A DNA stretch of 64,000 nucleotides, from contig JAFMGZ010000008.1 in assembly GCA_017854855.1 (NCBI GenBank), positions 1 to 64,000 on the forward strand, read 5' to 3'. Positions 44,042-54,080 of this stretch are shown here, piece by piece. The stretch's first letter is position 1. Each line of letters starts with the position of its first letter. This DNA comes from Sulfitobacter sp. (GTDB lineage Bacteria; Pseudomonadota; Alphaproteobacteria; Rhodobacterales; Rhodobacteraceae). The notes below the pieces were generated by a model, which saw only the letters and a program-made list of their open reading frames with translations, was not told the origin of the DNA and ran no database searches. The position numbers were made by a program, and so were the translations under genes.

Positions 44042-45382
44042 TCAGGCGGCTTTCTGGCCGCCCGGCTTGCCACCGCCGCCACCGCCGCTGCGTCTGCGGT
44101 TGCGGCCTGCATTGGGCTTGGCCTCACCTTGTGCACCACCGGCACCACCGCCGCCGCCGCGCGTACGGTTGCCGCCGCCACCGCCACCACCGGGTTTGCC
44201 GCCCCTGCCCCGACCACGGGACTGCTTGGGCTTTTCTTCGATCTCGGCCCCTTCCCACGGACGGCCAGAGGCCACGGGGATGCGGATTTTCATGACCTTC
44301 TGGATCGCGATCAATTCGCCCATCTCATCGGGTGCGCAAAATGCGATGGCCGCACCATCTTTGCCCGCCCGTGCAGTCCGGCCGATCCGGTGGACATAAT
44401 TGTCAGGCACATTCGGCAGATCATAGTTGTAGACGTGTTTCACATCCGGAATGTCCAGACCACGCGCCGCCACATCCGTGGCCACCAGAACCGTGATTTC
44501 ACCGGATTTGAACCCGGCAATCGCACGGTCGCGCTGACCTTGGGATTTATTCCCGTGGATAGAGGCCGCATCAAAGCCCGCCTTGACCAGCGTCTTCATC
44601 AGCTTTTCGGATCCATGTTTGGTCCGGCCAAAGACCAGCGCCCGCTCGCCCTTGTGCTTGGCCAGCAATTCCACCAGCAGCGATGTCTTTTCCGCCTTGG
44701 CGATAAAATGCACCTCTTGGGTGACCTTGTCGGCCGCCTTGCCCGGAGGCGAGACTTCGATCCGGATCGGGCTGGTCAAATAGCTGTTGGCGATCTCGCT
44801 CATCAGCTTGGGCATGGTCGCCGAGAACAGCATCGTCTGGCGCTCTTTGGGGATCACGGAGGAGATTTTGCGCAGGTCATGGATAAAGCCCATGTCCAGC
44901 ATCTGGTCCGCCTCATCCAGCACCAGGAAGGTCGTCTCATCCAAACGCACCGCGCGGCGGTCCATCAGGTCCAGCAACCGGCCCGGTGTGGCGACAAGCA
45001 TATCCACACCTTTGGCCAGACGGCTGATCTGTGGATTGATGCTTTGTCCGCCCACAACCATCTGTGCCTTCAGCGGGGTGCCTTCGCAGAACCCCTTGAG
45101 GTTTTGCATGATCTGCTGCGCCAGTTCGCGCGTGGGTGCCAGCACCAGCGCGCGCACGGATTTGGGGCTGGGTCGCTTGGGGTTTTCCAGCATCTGTGCC
45201 ACCAGCGGCACGCCAAAGGCCGCCGTCTTGCCGGTCCCGGTCTGGGCCAGGCCCATCACATCGCGCCCGTTCAGGGCATGGGGGATAGCTTGTTTTTGAA
45301 TAGGTGTCGGGTCTTTCAGACCCATTTCATGCAGCCGCGCCACCAGTTTCTGTGGCAGGCCCATCATGTCGAAATCGCTCAT
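44042..45382 (-). CDS. rhlE: DEAD-box RNA helicase (RhlE-like)
   Basis: A 446-residue ATP-dependent RNA helicase. The Q motif (DPTPIQKQAI), Walker A AQTGTGKT (46-53), DEAD (156-159), SAT in LFSATMP, and motifs V-VI (ATDVAARGLDIPDV, HRIGRTAR) are intact. The last ~50 residues are a Gly/Arg/Lys-rich tail (GRGRGGKPGGGGGGG and similar) that binds RNA non-specifically. The start is ATG 45382 at MSDFDMMGLP; the frame runs upstream to 45592 without a ribosome-binding site. It acts in ribosome assembly or RNA decay; cold induction is common but not visible here. Confidence 0.95.
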   Translation of the reverse strand: MSDFDMMGLPQKLVARLHEMGLKDPTPIQKQAIPHALNGRDVMGLAQTGTGKTAAFGVPLVAQMLENPKRPSPKSVRALVLAPTRELAQQIMQNLKGFCEGTPLKAQMVVGGQSINPQISRLAKGVDMLVATPGRLLDLMDRRAVRLDETTFLVLDEADQMLDMGFIHDLRKISSVIPKERQTMLFSATMPKLMSEIANSYLTSPIRIEVSPPGKAADKVTQEVHFIAKAEKTSLLVELLAKHKGERALVFGRTKHGSEKLMKTLVKAGFDAASIHGNKSQGQRDRAIAGFKSGEITVLVATDVAARGLDIPDVKHVYNYDLPNVPDNYVHRIGRTARAGKDGAAIAFCAPDEMGELIAIQKVMKIRIPVASGRPWEGAEIEEKPKQSRGRGRGGKPGGGGGGGNRTRGGGGGAGGAQGEAKPNAGRNRRRSGGGGGGKPGGQKAA

Positions 45383-45725
45383 ATATCGTCTTTCTGCGCC
45401 CGAGAATGCCCGAACGCTATCAGTCAGTGACGCAAACTGCGTCAGTAGGGTCACGCAAAACAGATCGCAGCAATGGGCCATATGCCACACAGCTGTCTGT
45501 CGCGCTTGGCCCCACGCGTGATTTTGGGAACATCGGCGGGCCTCACTCAGCCGGGTTGCAAACGGGGTATCCCGGGCACCGGCACTGCTCACGCGGCAGA
45601 AGGCATCGCTTGGGGTTCATATGGGGCAGTTGAGACCTCAAGTCAACCAAAGCAGGCAGAACGCGGCTAGCCCCGCGACAAAAAGGACGCTACATGGGGC
45701 GCAACTTGCGATCCGGGGGCCATAG
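45383..45725. other. Divergent intergenic region rhlE / fur, with 17-bp palindrome
   Basis: 343 nt without a supported gene, carrying the promoters of both genes. A perfect inverted repeat TGACGCA-AAC-TGCGTCA lies at 45428-45444, 46 nt before the rhlE start. It does not resemble a Fur/Mur, Irr or RirA box as I know them. Nothing else is recognised. Confidence 0.5.
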
Positions 45726-46145
45726 ATGAGCAAATCCATCATCAAACGCTGCGAGGCCATGGGCCTGCGCATGACCGGCCAGCGCCGCATCATCGCACAG
45801 GTGATCCAGGACAGCGACGACCACCCCGATGTTGAGGAATTGTTCAGCCGCGCCTCTGCCCTGGACAGTGGCATTTCCATTGCGACCGTCTACCGCACCG
45901 TGAAACTGTTTGAAGAGGCCGATATTCTGGACAAGCTGGAATTTGGCGACGGGCGCGCGCGCTACGAAGATGCGACGCGCGACCATCACGACCACCTGAT
46001 CGACATGAACTCTGGCGAAGTCATCGAATTTGTCGATCCCGAGATCGAAGCCCTGCAAGAGAAAATCGCCCAAAAGCTGGGCTATGAGCTGCGCGGTCAC
46101 CGGCTGGAACTTTACGGTGTGCCGATCAAGAAGCGCGACAGCTAG
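45726..46145 (+). CDS. fur: Fur/Mur family transcriptional regulator
   Basis: A 139-residue metal-responsive repressor. The winged-helix N-terminus is GLRMTGQRRIIAQVIQDSDDHPDVEELFSRA (in two parts), with recognition helix SIATVYRTVKLFEEADIL. The metal region shows RYEDATRDHHDHLIDMNSGEVIEF with the conserved HHDH. The Cys pair that follows HHDHLIC in gammaproteobacterial Fur is replaced by D-M-N-S, as in the alphaproteobacterial branch where the protein often senses manganese (Mur). I therefore expect Mur-like control of Mn uptake, but iron sensing is not excluded. Its stop overlaps the stop of the convergent gene (CTAG). Confidence 0.93.
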   Translation: MSKSIIKRCEAMGLRMTGQRRIIAQVIQDSDDHPDVEELFSRASALDSGISIATVYRTVKLFEEADILDKLEFGDGRARYEDATRDHHDHLIDMNSGEVIEFVDPEIEALQEKIAQKLGYELRGHRLELYGVPIKKRDS

Positions 46146-47182
46146 GGGCTGGTCCGCGCCAAAAGCGCGGGCAGCAGAAATGTCAGCAAGAACAGCCGCG
46201 CGATATGACATGCGGCAACGAAACCCGGCACCACGCCCAACACCGCCCCCATGGCAATCATGGTCTCAAGCCCGCCCGGCGCAAAGGCCACCAGCACATG
46301 CGCCACCGGCATGCCCAGGGCCCAGGCCACCGGCAAGGCCCCGGCACTGGCCAGCGTCACCGCAACCAGCGTCACCGCCAGCCCCGCCAGCAAACCGCGG
46401 CGCAGATCGTGCAGGCTGACCCCCGAAAACCGCGTACCAATAAGCGCACCCAGCACCAGATAGGCCGGCAGGATGATCCATTCGGGCAAGACCCCCGGGG
46501 CCCATCCGGTCAAATGCCCCACGGCCGAACTGACCATCGCCCCCATCAGCAAATAGGCCGGCACCGACAGCCGTTTGAACAGCAGCCCCAAGGCCAGACC
46601 ACTCAGGCTCAGGGCGATCAGCGGCACAGCCTGCATCGTTACCCCCTGCGGTGCCACATTGGCCGAAACCTCGATCCCCATCGCCAGAGCGACAAAGGGC
46701 ACGATGATGGTCAGCGACAAAAGCCGCACCGATTGCGTGATGGAAATCCGCGCCACATCTGAATTGGTCTCGGCGGCCATGGCGATCACAAAGCTCAGAT
46801 GCCCGGGGGCCGCCGCCAATAGGGCGTCCCTTGGGGCAAACCGGAACCCCCGCACCAAGATCACCCGGCACAGCATCAAGATCAGCCAAAGAACCATGCC
46901 CATGAACACAAAGGCCAGCGGCCAGCGGATCATGGCCGCCAGCGCATCGGCGTCAAAGCCCGCCCCCACGGCCATGCCCAAGACCACGAAACACAGATCG
47001 CGCAACCGCGGATCAATTCCCGTGCGCACCCCCGCAAGGCCCGAAAGCGACACCATGATCGCTGGCCCCAGCAGCATGAAGACCGGCGCATTCAACAGCC
47101 AGCCAAGCCCGGCCCCGACCGCGCCCAGCACAAGGGTCAGACCCGTGACCCAAACAGGATGTGAAAGATTTCGCAGATCCAT
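46142..47182 (-). CDS. AbrB-family membrane protein (COG3180, 'ammonia monooxygenase')
   Basis: A 346-residue protein with ~10 helices in two AbrB_dup repeats, each ending in a Gly-rich P-G-H/G-L segment: APGHLSFVIAMAAETNSDVARISITQSVRLL in the first half and FAPGGLETMIAMGAVLGVVPGFVAACHIARLFLL in the second. The monooxygenase label in databases is misleading; the fold is a transporter-like or regulatory membrane protein of unknown role. Start ATG 47182. Confidence 0.88.
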   Translation of the reverse strand: MDLRNLSHPVWVTGLTLVLGAVGAGLGWLLNAPVFMLLGPAIMVSLSGLAGVRTGIDPRLRDLCFVVLGMAVGAGFDADALAAMIRWPLAFVFMGMVLWLILMLCRVILVRGFRFAPRDALLAAAPGHLSFVIAMAAETNSDVARISITQSVRLLSLTIIVPFVALAMGIEVSANVAPQGVTMQAVPLIALSLSGLALGLLFKRLSVPAYLLMGAMVSSAVGHLTGWAPGVLPEWIILPAYLVLGALIGTRFSGVSLHDLRRGLLAGLAVTLVAVTLASAGALPVAWALGMPVAHVLVAFAPGGLETMIAMGAVLGVVPGFVAACHIARLFLLTFLLPALLARTSP

Positions 47183-47264
47183 ATCGCCCCAGCTATCACC
47201 CGGCCTTGCCCTTGTCCCCCAAAACCGTCATGGCCTGCCCCAGACCACCCTCAAAGGACATCTG

Positions 47265-48134
47265 ATGGACAATTTTCGCGGCGCGGTGCTGATGGTTTTG
47301 GCAATGCTGGGTTTTGCGCTTGAGGATATGTTCATCAAGCTGCTGGCCGGTGCCGTGAGCGTCGGACAAATTCTGGTCATGCTGGGTGTCGGCGGCTCCG
47401 TGGTCTTTGGCGCGATTGTCCTGATGCAGGGCAAGGCACTGTTTTCACGCGATATGCTGACGCTGCCCATCGGCTTGCGGGCCTTGGGCGAAATGGTGGG
47501 TACCATGTGTTTCGTCTCGGCCATCGTGCTGACACCTATCTCCAGCGCCTCGGCGATCTTGCAGGCGACACCGCTTGCCGTGACACTGGGGGCGGCCTTG
47601 TTTTTGGGTGAACCCGTTGGCTGGCGACGCTGGAGCGCGATCACCGTGGGCCTGTGCGGCGTGCTGCTGATCGTGCGTCCCGGCATGGACAGCTTTGAGG
47701 TGCTTTCGCTGTTGGCGGTGATGGCCGTCTTTATGCTGGCCCTGCGCGATCTGGCCACGCGCAAGACGCCGGCTGCGATTTCATCGATGCAGCTCAGTTT
47801 TCTGGGGTTCGCCGTGGTGATTCCCGCAGGCCTGATCCTGATGCAGTTCAGCAGCAGCGCACCGTCCAGCCTGACACCGCGCGAATGGCTGTATTTCGGC
47901 GGCGCGCTTGGCATCGGGCTGTTTGCCTATTACGCCATCGTCGCTGCCATGCGCATCGGCGAGGTCAGTTTCGTAACCCCCTTTCGCTATTCACGGTTGC
48001 TGTTCGCGCTGGTGATCGGCGTGACCATATTTGACGAATCCCCCGACAGTCTGACCCTGCTGGGGGCCGCAATCATCGTGGCATCGGGCATATACACGGT
48101 CTGGCGCGAACGGCGGGTGGCCCTGCGAGCCTGA
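47265..48134 (+). CDS. EamA/DMT family transporter
   Basis: A 289-residue, ten-helix transporter of two EamA repeats. Landmarks are TPISSASAILQATPLAVTLGAALFLGEPVGWRRW (in two parts) in the first repeat and MRIGEVSFVTPFRYSRLLFALVIGVTIFDESP (in two parts) in the second. ATG 47265 has AAAGGA six nt upstream. The same frame is open for 690 nt further upstream, antisense to the AbrB-family gene, and that part is a shadow. Substrate unknown. Confidence 0.92.
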   Translation: MDNFRGAVLMVLAMLGFALEDMFIKLLAGAVSVGQILVMLGVGGSVVFGAIVLMQGKALFSRDMLTLPIGLRALGEMVGTMCFVSAIVLTPISSASAILQATPLAVTLGAALFLGEPVGWRRWSAITVGLCGVLLIVRPGMDSFEVLSLLAVMAVFMLALRDLATRKTPAAISSMQLSFLGFAVVIPAGLILMQFSSSAPSSLTPREWLYFGGALGIGLFAYYAIVAAMRIGEVSFVTPFRYSRLLFALVIGVTIFDESPDSLTLLGAAIIVASGIYTVWRERRVALRA

Positions 48135-48189
48135 AACGGCCGCTTTCGCCCTTCGCGGACCTTTCCCATTCTGCACCATCCTTGTATGA

Positions 48190-49494
<1,305 letters not shown>

Positions 49495-49510
49495 TCCGTA
49501 TCTCACCTTC

Positions 49511-49535
49511 GCAGGCCCGTCTCGGGCGGGCCTGC
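49511..49535 (+). terminator. GC hairpin after eno, just before GNAT start
   Basis: A perfect 9-bp stem (49511-49519 with 49527-49535) with a 7-nt loop, 17 nt after the eno stop and 3 nt before the next ATG. It has no T-run, so it is either a weak/Rho-assisted terminator or a structure masking the ribosome-binding site of the next gene. Confidence 0.45.
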
Positions 49536-49537
49536 CG

Positions 49538-50053
49538 ATGACCCGGTTCACAGTCAGCCAGGCCACCCAGCCCGACCAGATAGAGGCCGTCCGCCAGCTG
49601 TGCTGGGACTATCGGTCCTTCCTGCTGGCCAATACCGACACGGACCGCGAGATCACCGAGACCTTCTATCCCGTCCCCAAATATGAAGCCCTGATGGCAC
49701 AGCTGCCCCGGCTGCACGCCCGCCCCAAGGGCCTGATGCTGCTGGCCCATGACAGCACCGGCGCGCCACTGGGCTGCGGCATGACCCATGCCCTTGACCC
49801 CGACACGGCCGAGATCAAACGCGTCTTTGTCAGCGACGCCGCACGCGGCATGGGCGTCGCACGGCGCATCTGCGAGGACCTGATCACACAGGCGCGCCAG
49901 GACGGCTACCGCCGCATCGTGCTGGACACCTCCAAGAGCCTGGCGGCAGCCCAGCAGCTCTATGCCACTCTGGGCTTTGCGCCCTGCGGCCCCTATCAGC
50001 CGATCCCCGACAGCGTCCTGCCCGAACTTCTGTTCTACGAGTTGCCCCTATGA
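49538..50053 (+). CDS. GNAT family N-acetyltransferase
   Basis: A 171-residue acetyltransferase. Motif A is EIKRVFVSDAARGMGVARRICEDLI, with the R-G-M-G-V-A acetyl-CoA loop, followed by IVLDTSKSLAAAQQLYATLGFAPCGPY, a common GNAT ending. The acceptor is unknown. No Shine-Dalgarno sequence is visible; a hairpin occupies the position where it would be. The start of the cupin gene overlaps the stop by 4 nt. Confidence 0.9.
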   Translation: MTRFTVSQATQPDQIEAVRQLCWDYRSFLLANTDTDREITETFYPVPKYEALMAQLPRLHARPKGLMLLAHDSTGAPLGCGMTHALDPDTAEIKRVFVSDAARGMGVARRICEDLITQARQDGYRRIVLDTSKSLAAAQQLYATLGFAPCGPYQPIPDSVLPELLFYELPL

Positions 50054-50466
50054 CCGCCGACCAAATCATTGCCCATCTCGCCCTCACACCCCATCCAGAG
50101 GGCGGATATTACCGCCAGACATGGGTGGCTGATAACGCCGGTCGCCCCAGTGGGACCTGCATCTACTTCCTGCTCAAGGCTGGCCAGGCCAGCCATTGGC
50201 ACCGCGTCGACGCCACCGAAATCTGGCTGTACCACGCCGGTGCCCCCCTGATCCTCAGCCTCGCTGACAGCGATGCTGGCCCGGCCACGGATCACCTGCT
50301 CACACCCGACCTCACAAAAGGGGCTCCACAGTTGATCGTGCCTGAAAACCACTGGCAAGCCGCCCGCACCACCGGGGACTATACGCTGGTCAGCTGCACC
50401 GTCTCCCCCGGTTTCCAGTTCGAAGGTTTCACTCTCGCCCCCAAAGGCATGGACATCCCCAGATAG
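50050..50466 (+). CDS. Cupin superfamily protein (DUF985)
   Basis: A 138-residue cupin_5/DUF985 protein. The family hallmarks are LTPHPEGGYYRQTW at the N-terminus, FLLKAGQASHWHRVDATEIWLYHAGAPL (in two parts, metal-type His and Glu), PENHWQAA, and the end YTLVSCTVSPGFQFEGFTLA. Some members are sugar-related isomerases or dioxygenase-like, but the function of this branch is unknown. Coupled to the preceding GNAT gene (ATGA). Confidence 0.93.
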   Translation: MTADQIIAHLALTPHPEGGYYRQTWVADNAGRPSGTCIYFLLKAGQASHWHRVDATEIWLYHAGAPLILSLADSDAGPATDHLLTPDLTKGAPQLIVPENHWQAARTTGDYTLVSCTVSPGFQFEGFTLAPKGMDIPR

Positions 50467-50489
50467 CCCCGCCCCTCCCCGTCCCCTCT

Positions 50490-50652
50490 GGTCTGGAGCC
50501 GCCCTTGCTTGAGCACCGGGCAGGCAGAACACGGGGCGCTTGCCAAGATAAATCGCCGAGGGACCCGCACCTGTGCGGGAGACGGCTATTTGTCTTGGGA
50601 AGCGGTGCGTGTTCTGCCAGACAGGGGATCAATCAAGGGGGGCTCCAGACCT
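50490..50652. repeat. Long imperfect palindrome (~160 nt), possible repeated element
   Basis: Two arms of about 78 nt face each other around a centre at ~50571. Outer matches include GGTCTGGAGCC (50490-50500) against 50641-50651, then GCAGAACACG (50524-50533) with its complement near 50607-50616. Next come GCTTGCCAAGATAAATCGCCG (in two parts, 50538-50558) against CGGCTATTTGTCTTGGGAAGC (in two parts). The tip is CCCGCAC with GTGCGGG (50564-50570/50573-50579). It lies between the convergent cupin and anmK genes. A single transcript would fold into one very long hairpin. It could be a MITE-like element, an intergenic repeat or a terminator. Confidence 0.75.
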
Positions 50653-50736
50653 TTCTGGGATGGTGAGCCCGCAGCGTTCCACGCCCAATACCCACCACAC
50701 GCTTTCGCCATCCCGTTCATGCGACGACCTGATCCC

Positions 50737-51855
50737 TCAAGCCCCCTCGCCCGAAGGCACACTCACCACGCCGCCCCCAACCGCGGCCCGCACGCCGGTC
50801 GTGCCGGGGCAAGAGGTCGGCAAGCCCCGCGCCACCCGGACCGCCAGATAGGCAAAGGCCTGCGCCTCCAGCATATCGCCATCCAATCCGATCTGTTCGA
50901 TCGGGACCACCGGACAATCCAGGCTGACGGCAAGCATTTGCATCAACACGGGATTGTTGCGTCCGCCCCCCGTGACCAGCACCCTTGTGGGCAAGGCCGG
51001 GCAATGCTGCATGGCTTCGGCCACACCGGCCGCGCAGATCGCGGTCAACGTCGCTGCCGCATCTTCATCGGACAATTCACCCACCAGCCCGACGATTTCC
51101 GCAAAATCGTTCCGGTCCAGTGATTTGGGGGGAATACGTGCAAAATAGGGTTCCGACAGGAACAACTCCAACGCCCCCTGTTCCACCTGCCCCCGTGCCG
51201 CCAGCCTGCCCCCCTCATCAAAGGCCAGCCCCCGGCGCAGTTGCATCAGATCATTCAGCGGCGCATTCGCAGGACCGGTGTCAAACGCCAGCAACGCACC
51301 CGCCGCTTGCGGCTGTGCCAGCGCCGGATCAACCCAGGTCAGGTTGCCGACCCCGCCCAGATTAAGAAAGGCCACCGGCTCAGTGATCCCGGCAAAGCGG
51401 GCGCAGGCGTGGTGAAAGAAAGGGGCCAAGGGCGCGCCCTCTCCGCCCAGCTCCACATCCGCGCTGCGAAAATCCCACACCACAGGGCAGTTCAGCGCAT
51501 CGGCCAGCCAGCCGCCATCGCCCACCTGCAACGTGCCATGGGTCCGCGGCGCATGGGACAGCGTCTGGCCATGAAACCCAACCAGATCAATGTCCCTGAA
51601 CCCCCGCAGCACCTCAAGATGGGCCGCTTGGGTGACCTGTCCCGCGGCCTGCACCTCTGGTCCGTGCCATTTGCCGAAACCTGCCGCGATCACCGCGCGC
51701 TCATCCTTGGAATAGCTGCGATAATCCGTTTCACCAAAGCCCAGAATATCATGCCCGTCCGTGACCAGCACAGCCGCATCCACACCGTCCAGCGATGTGC
51801 CCGACATCGCGCCCAATGCGCGCAGCGGCCCGTCTTTGCTGATTGCCCTGCTCAT
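50737..51855 (-). CDS. anmK: Anhydro-N-acetylmuramic acid kinase
   Basis: A 372-residue sugar kinase that opens and phosphorylates 1,6-anhydro-MurNAc from peptidoglycan turnover to MurNAc-6-phosphate. Family motifs are [18 protein letters not shown] near the N-terminus, [52 protein letters not shown] and [15 protein letters not shown] 51855 is used; an in-frame ATG at 51945 lies within the divergent tyrS start region. Confidence 0.95.
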   Translation of the reverse strand: MSRAISKDGPLRALGAMSGTSLDGVDAAVLVTDGHDILGFGETDYRSYSKDERAVIAAGFGKWHGPEVQAAGQVTQAAHLEVLRGFRDIDLVGFHGQTLSHAPRTHGTLQVGDGGWLADALNCPVVWDFRSADVELGGEGAPLAPFFHHACARFAGITEPVAFLNLGGVGNLTWVDPALAQPQAAGALLAFDTGPANAPLNDLMQLRRGLAFDEGGRLAARGQVEQGALELFLSEPYFARIPPKSLDRNDFAEIVGLVGELSDEDAAATLTAICAAGVAEAMQHCPALPTRVLVTGGGRNNPVLMQMLAVSLDCPVVPIEQIGLDGDMLEAQAFAYLAVRVARGLPTSCPGTTGVRAAVGGGVVSVPSGEGA

Positions 51856-51943
51856 TGCCTGCCCACCTTTGTGCTCAAGGCCTTTCCCTTGCCCATGCTT
51901 GCGCCTATAGATGCCCCGCAAACATCTGCCGAGGCAATAGATC

Positions 51944-53194
51944 ATGACATATCATCCCAAATCGGAATTCATCGCAGTAATGATGGAACGCGGCTTTCTG
52001 GCCGATTGTACCGATTATCAGGGGCTGGATGAGGCCTTGGTCAAGGGCGGACAGCCTGGCTATATCGGCTTTGATGCCACGGCCAAATCGCTGCATGTGG
52101 GCAGTCTGATCCAGATCATGATGCTGCGCTGGCTGCAAAAGACCGGCGGCAAGCCGATCACCCTGATGGGCGGCGGCACGACCAAGGTGGGCGATCCGTC
52201 CTTTCGCGCAGATGAGCGCCCCTTGCTGGGCCCTGAGCAGATCGACGAAAACATCGCAGGCATCAAGAAAGTGTTCAGCGCCTATCTGACCTATGGCGAT
52301 GGCCCGTCAGACGCCATGATGATCAACAACGCAGAATGGCTCGATGGGCTGAACTACCTCGACTTTCTGCGCGACATCGGGCGGCATTTCTCGATCAACC
52401 GCATGCTGAGCTTTGAAAGCGTGAAATCCCGTCTGGACCGTGAACAGTCGCTGTCCTTTCTGGAATTCAACTACATGATCCTGCAGGCCTATGACTTTTT
52501 GGAACTGCACCGGCGCTATGGCTGTATCTTGCAGATGGGCGGTTCTGATCAATGGGGTAACATCGTCAACGGCATCGACCTGACCCGCCGGGTGATTGAC
52601 GGCGAGGTCTACGGGCTGACGTCGCCCTTGCTGACCACGTCGGATGGCAAGAAGATGGGCAAATCACAGGCCGGTGCGATCTGGCTGAATGGCGATATGT
52701 TGTCCCCCTATGAATTCTGGCAGTTCTGGCGCAATACCACTGACGCGGATGTGGGCCGCTTCCTCAAGCTTTATACAGAACTTGAGGTTGATGAATGCGA
52801 CCGTCTGGGCGCGCTGGAAGGTGCTGAGATCAATGAGGCCAAGGTGCGCCTTGCCAATGAGGTCACTACCCTGTTGCACGGGGCCGATGCGGCAGCCAAT
52901 GCCGAACGCACATCGCGCGAGGTATTTGAAAAGGGCGGCGTGGGCGATGACCTGCCCACCCTGACCCTGTCGCCCGAAGAGATCGGCGATGGCATTTCCA
53001 TCGTCCAGCTGATCGTGAAATCCGGGCTGGCCGGTTCCGGCAAAGAGGCCAAACGCTTGATCGCGGAAAACGGGGCGCGGATGGATGATGCGCCTTTGAC
53101 CGATGCGGGGCTGATGCTGGACCTTGTGGCCCTGTCCAGCCCGATCAAGCTGAGCGCAGGCAAAAAGCGGCACGCGCTGGTGCAACTGGGCTGA
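51944..53194 (+). CDS. tyrS: Tyrosyl-tRNA synthetase
   Basis: A 416-residue class I aminoacyl-tRNA synthetase. The HIGH-type motif is HVGSL at 51-55, the KMSKS loop is KMGKS at 237-241, and the Tyr pocket shows [12 protein letters not shown] and [10 protein letters not shown]. The C-terminal ~65 residues form an S4-like RNA-binding domain ([31 protein letters not shown], in two parts). Confidence 0.97.
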   Translation: MTYHPKSEFIAVMMERGFLADCTDYQGLDEALVKGGQPGYIGFDATAKSLHVGSLIQIMMLRWLQKTGGKPITLMGGGTTKVGDPSFRADERPLLGPEQIDENIAGIKKVFSAYLTYGDGPSDAMMINNAEWLDGLNYLDFLRDIGRHFSINRMLSFESVKSRLDREQSLSFLEFNYMILQAYDFLELHRRYGCILQMGGSDQWGNIVNGIDLTRRVIDGEVYGLTSPLLTTSDGKKMGKSQAGAIWLNGDMLSPYEFWQFWRNTTDADVGRFLKLYTELEVDECDRLGALEGAEINEAKVRLANEVTTLLHGADAAANAERTSREVFEKGGVGDDLPTLTLSPEEIGDGISIVQLIVKSGLAGSGKEAKRLIAENGARMDDAPLTDAGLMLDLVALSSPIKLSAGKKRHALVQLG

Positions 53195-53255
53195 TCCTGC
53201 CCGCCGGTCAGTCGGCTTTAGGATTCCTTAACCAAATTGCGGCTTTATCGACATC

Positions 53256-54080
53256 ATGTTCGATGAAGCCGCCCTTCCACCCCATTCCCATGCCCTGATG
53301 CAGGATCCGGCATTCGCGCGGGCGCTGCGGTTTTGCGGCCAGCGGCCGATTGTACTGCCCTCTGGCCTGATGCTGTTGCAGCAACGGCTTGCCGGGGTGC
53401 CGGTCCTGATGTTGCCGCGGGCGGCCCCGCCGCCCGATCTGCGCGCGCAACTGCGCGATGCGGGCCTGCACCGCCGCCCCCTGATCCTGTCGCCGGAGGA
53501 GCCCTGCGCCCTGCCAACGGCGCTGCACCTCAGCGGGCCCAGACTGCGTGCCGTGATGGACCTGTCGCAAGGGCCCACGGCCCGGCGCGCCGCACTGCAT
53601 CCCAAGTGGCGCAACCAACTGCGCAAGGCTGAGCTGCATGAATTCACCCTCTGCTATGGCCCGCTGCGGGCCCATCCGACAGAGGAGGTTCTGATGCAGG
53701 AATGCCGTCAGTCAAAGGCCCGTGGCTATGCCAATTGGCCCGCCCAGCTGACCGCCGCCTTTGCCGCAATGGCCCCCAACCAGACTCATCTGCTGCGCGC
53801 CAGCTACAAGAACCGTACAGTGGCGCATATGTTGTTCATGACCCATGGTACCGCCGCCACCTATCACATCGGCCATATCACCGAAGAGGGCAAAAAACAT
53901 GCGGCCCATAATCTGCTGCTGTGGAAAGCTGCGGAATATCTGGCGCATCTGGGCTGTCTGAACCTTGACCTGGGCCTGTTGGACCCTGCCACACGCGGCC
54001 TGAACCGTTTCAAGCTGCGCAGCGGTGCCACCGCCCGCAAGACCGGGGGCACGCATCTGATCTGGCGGCCCTTGGCTTAG
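53256..54080 (+). CDS. FemAB/GNAT-like acyltransferase
   Basis: A 274-residue protein of the BioF2/FemAB-like GNAT group. The start is variable, then LHPKWRNQLRKAE (typical W-R-N-x-x-R/K-K-A block) near 105-117, a helical segment with WPAQLTAAFAAMAP, the central VAHMLFMTHGTAATYHIGHITEEGKKHAAHNLLLWKA (in parts), and NLDLGLLDPATRGLNRFKLRSGATARKTGGTHL near the end. The conserved C-terminal G-x-N-R-F-K-x-R-x-G pattern belongs to this family. Acceptor unknown, possibly peptide or lipid. The stop overlaps that of the convergent uup gene (TTAG). Confidence 0.82.
   Translation: MFDEAALPPHSHALMQDPAFARALRFCGQRPIVLPSGLMLLQQRLAGVPVLMLPRAAPPPDLRAQLRDAGLHRRPLILSPEEPCALPTALHLSGPRLRAVMDLSQGPTARRAALHPKWRNQLRKAELHEFTLCYGPLRAHPTEEVLMQECRQSKARGYANWPAQLTAAFAAMAPNQTHLLRASYKNRTVAHMLFMTHGTAATYHIGHITEEGKKHAAHNLLLWKAAEYLAHLGCLNLDLGLLDPATRGLNRFKLRSGATARKTGGTHLIWRPLA

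Noticed and set aside
44129-45430. 433-codon open frame on the plus strand
   Set aside because: Antisense to the complete rhlE gene and crossing its start; no ribosome-binding site or domain.
46575-47264. N-terminal extension of the second EamA transporter
   Set aside because: This part is antisense to the AbrB-family gene; ATG 47265 has a good ribosome-binding site and begins the first membrane helix.
50509-51123. 204-codon plus-strand frame and short minus-strand frames over the palindrome
   Set aside because: They arise from the inverted-repeat arms and from antisense anmK; the similar peptides on the two strands reflect the palindrome, not a gene.
51241-52032. 263-codon open frame on the plus strand
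   Set aside because: Antisense to anmK and running into tyrS; both real genes have all motifs.
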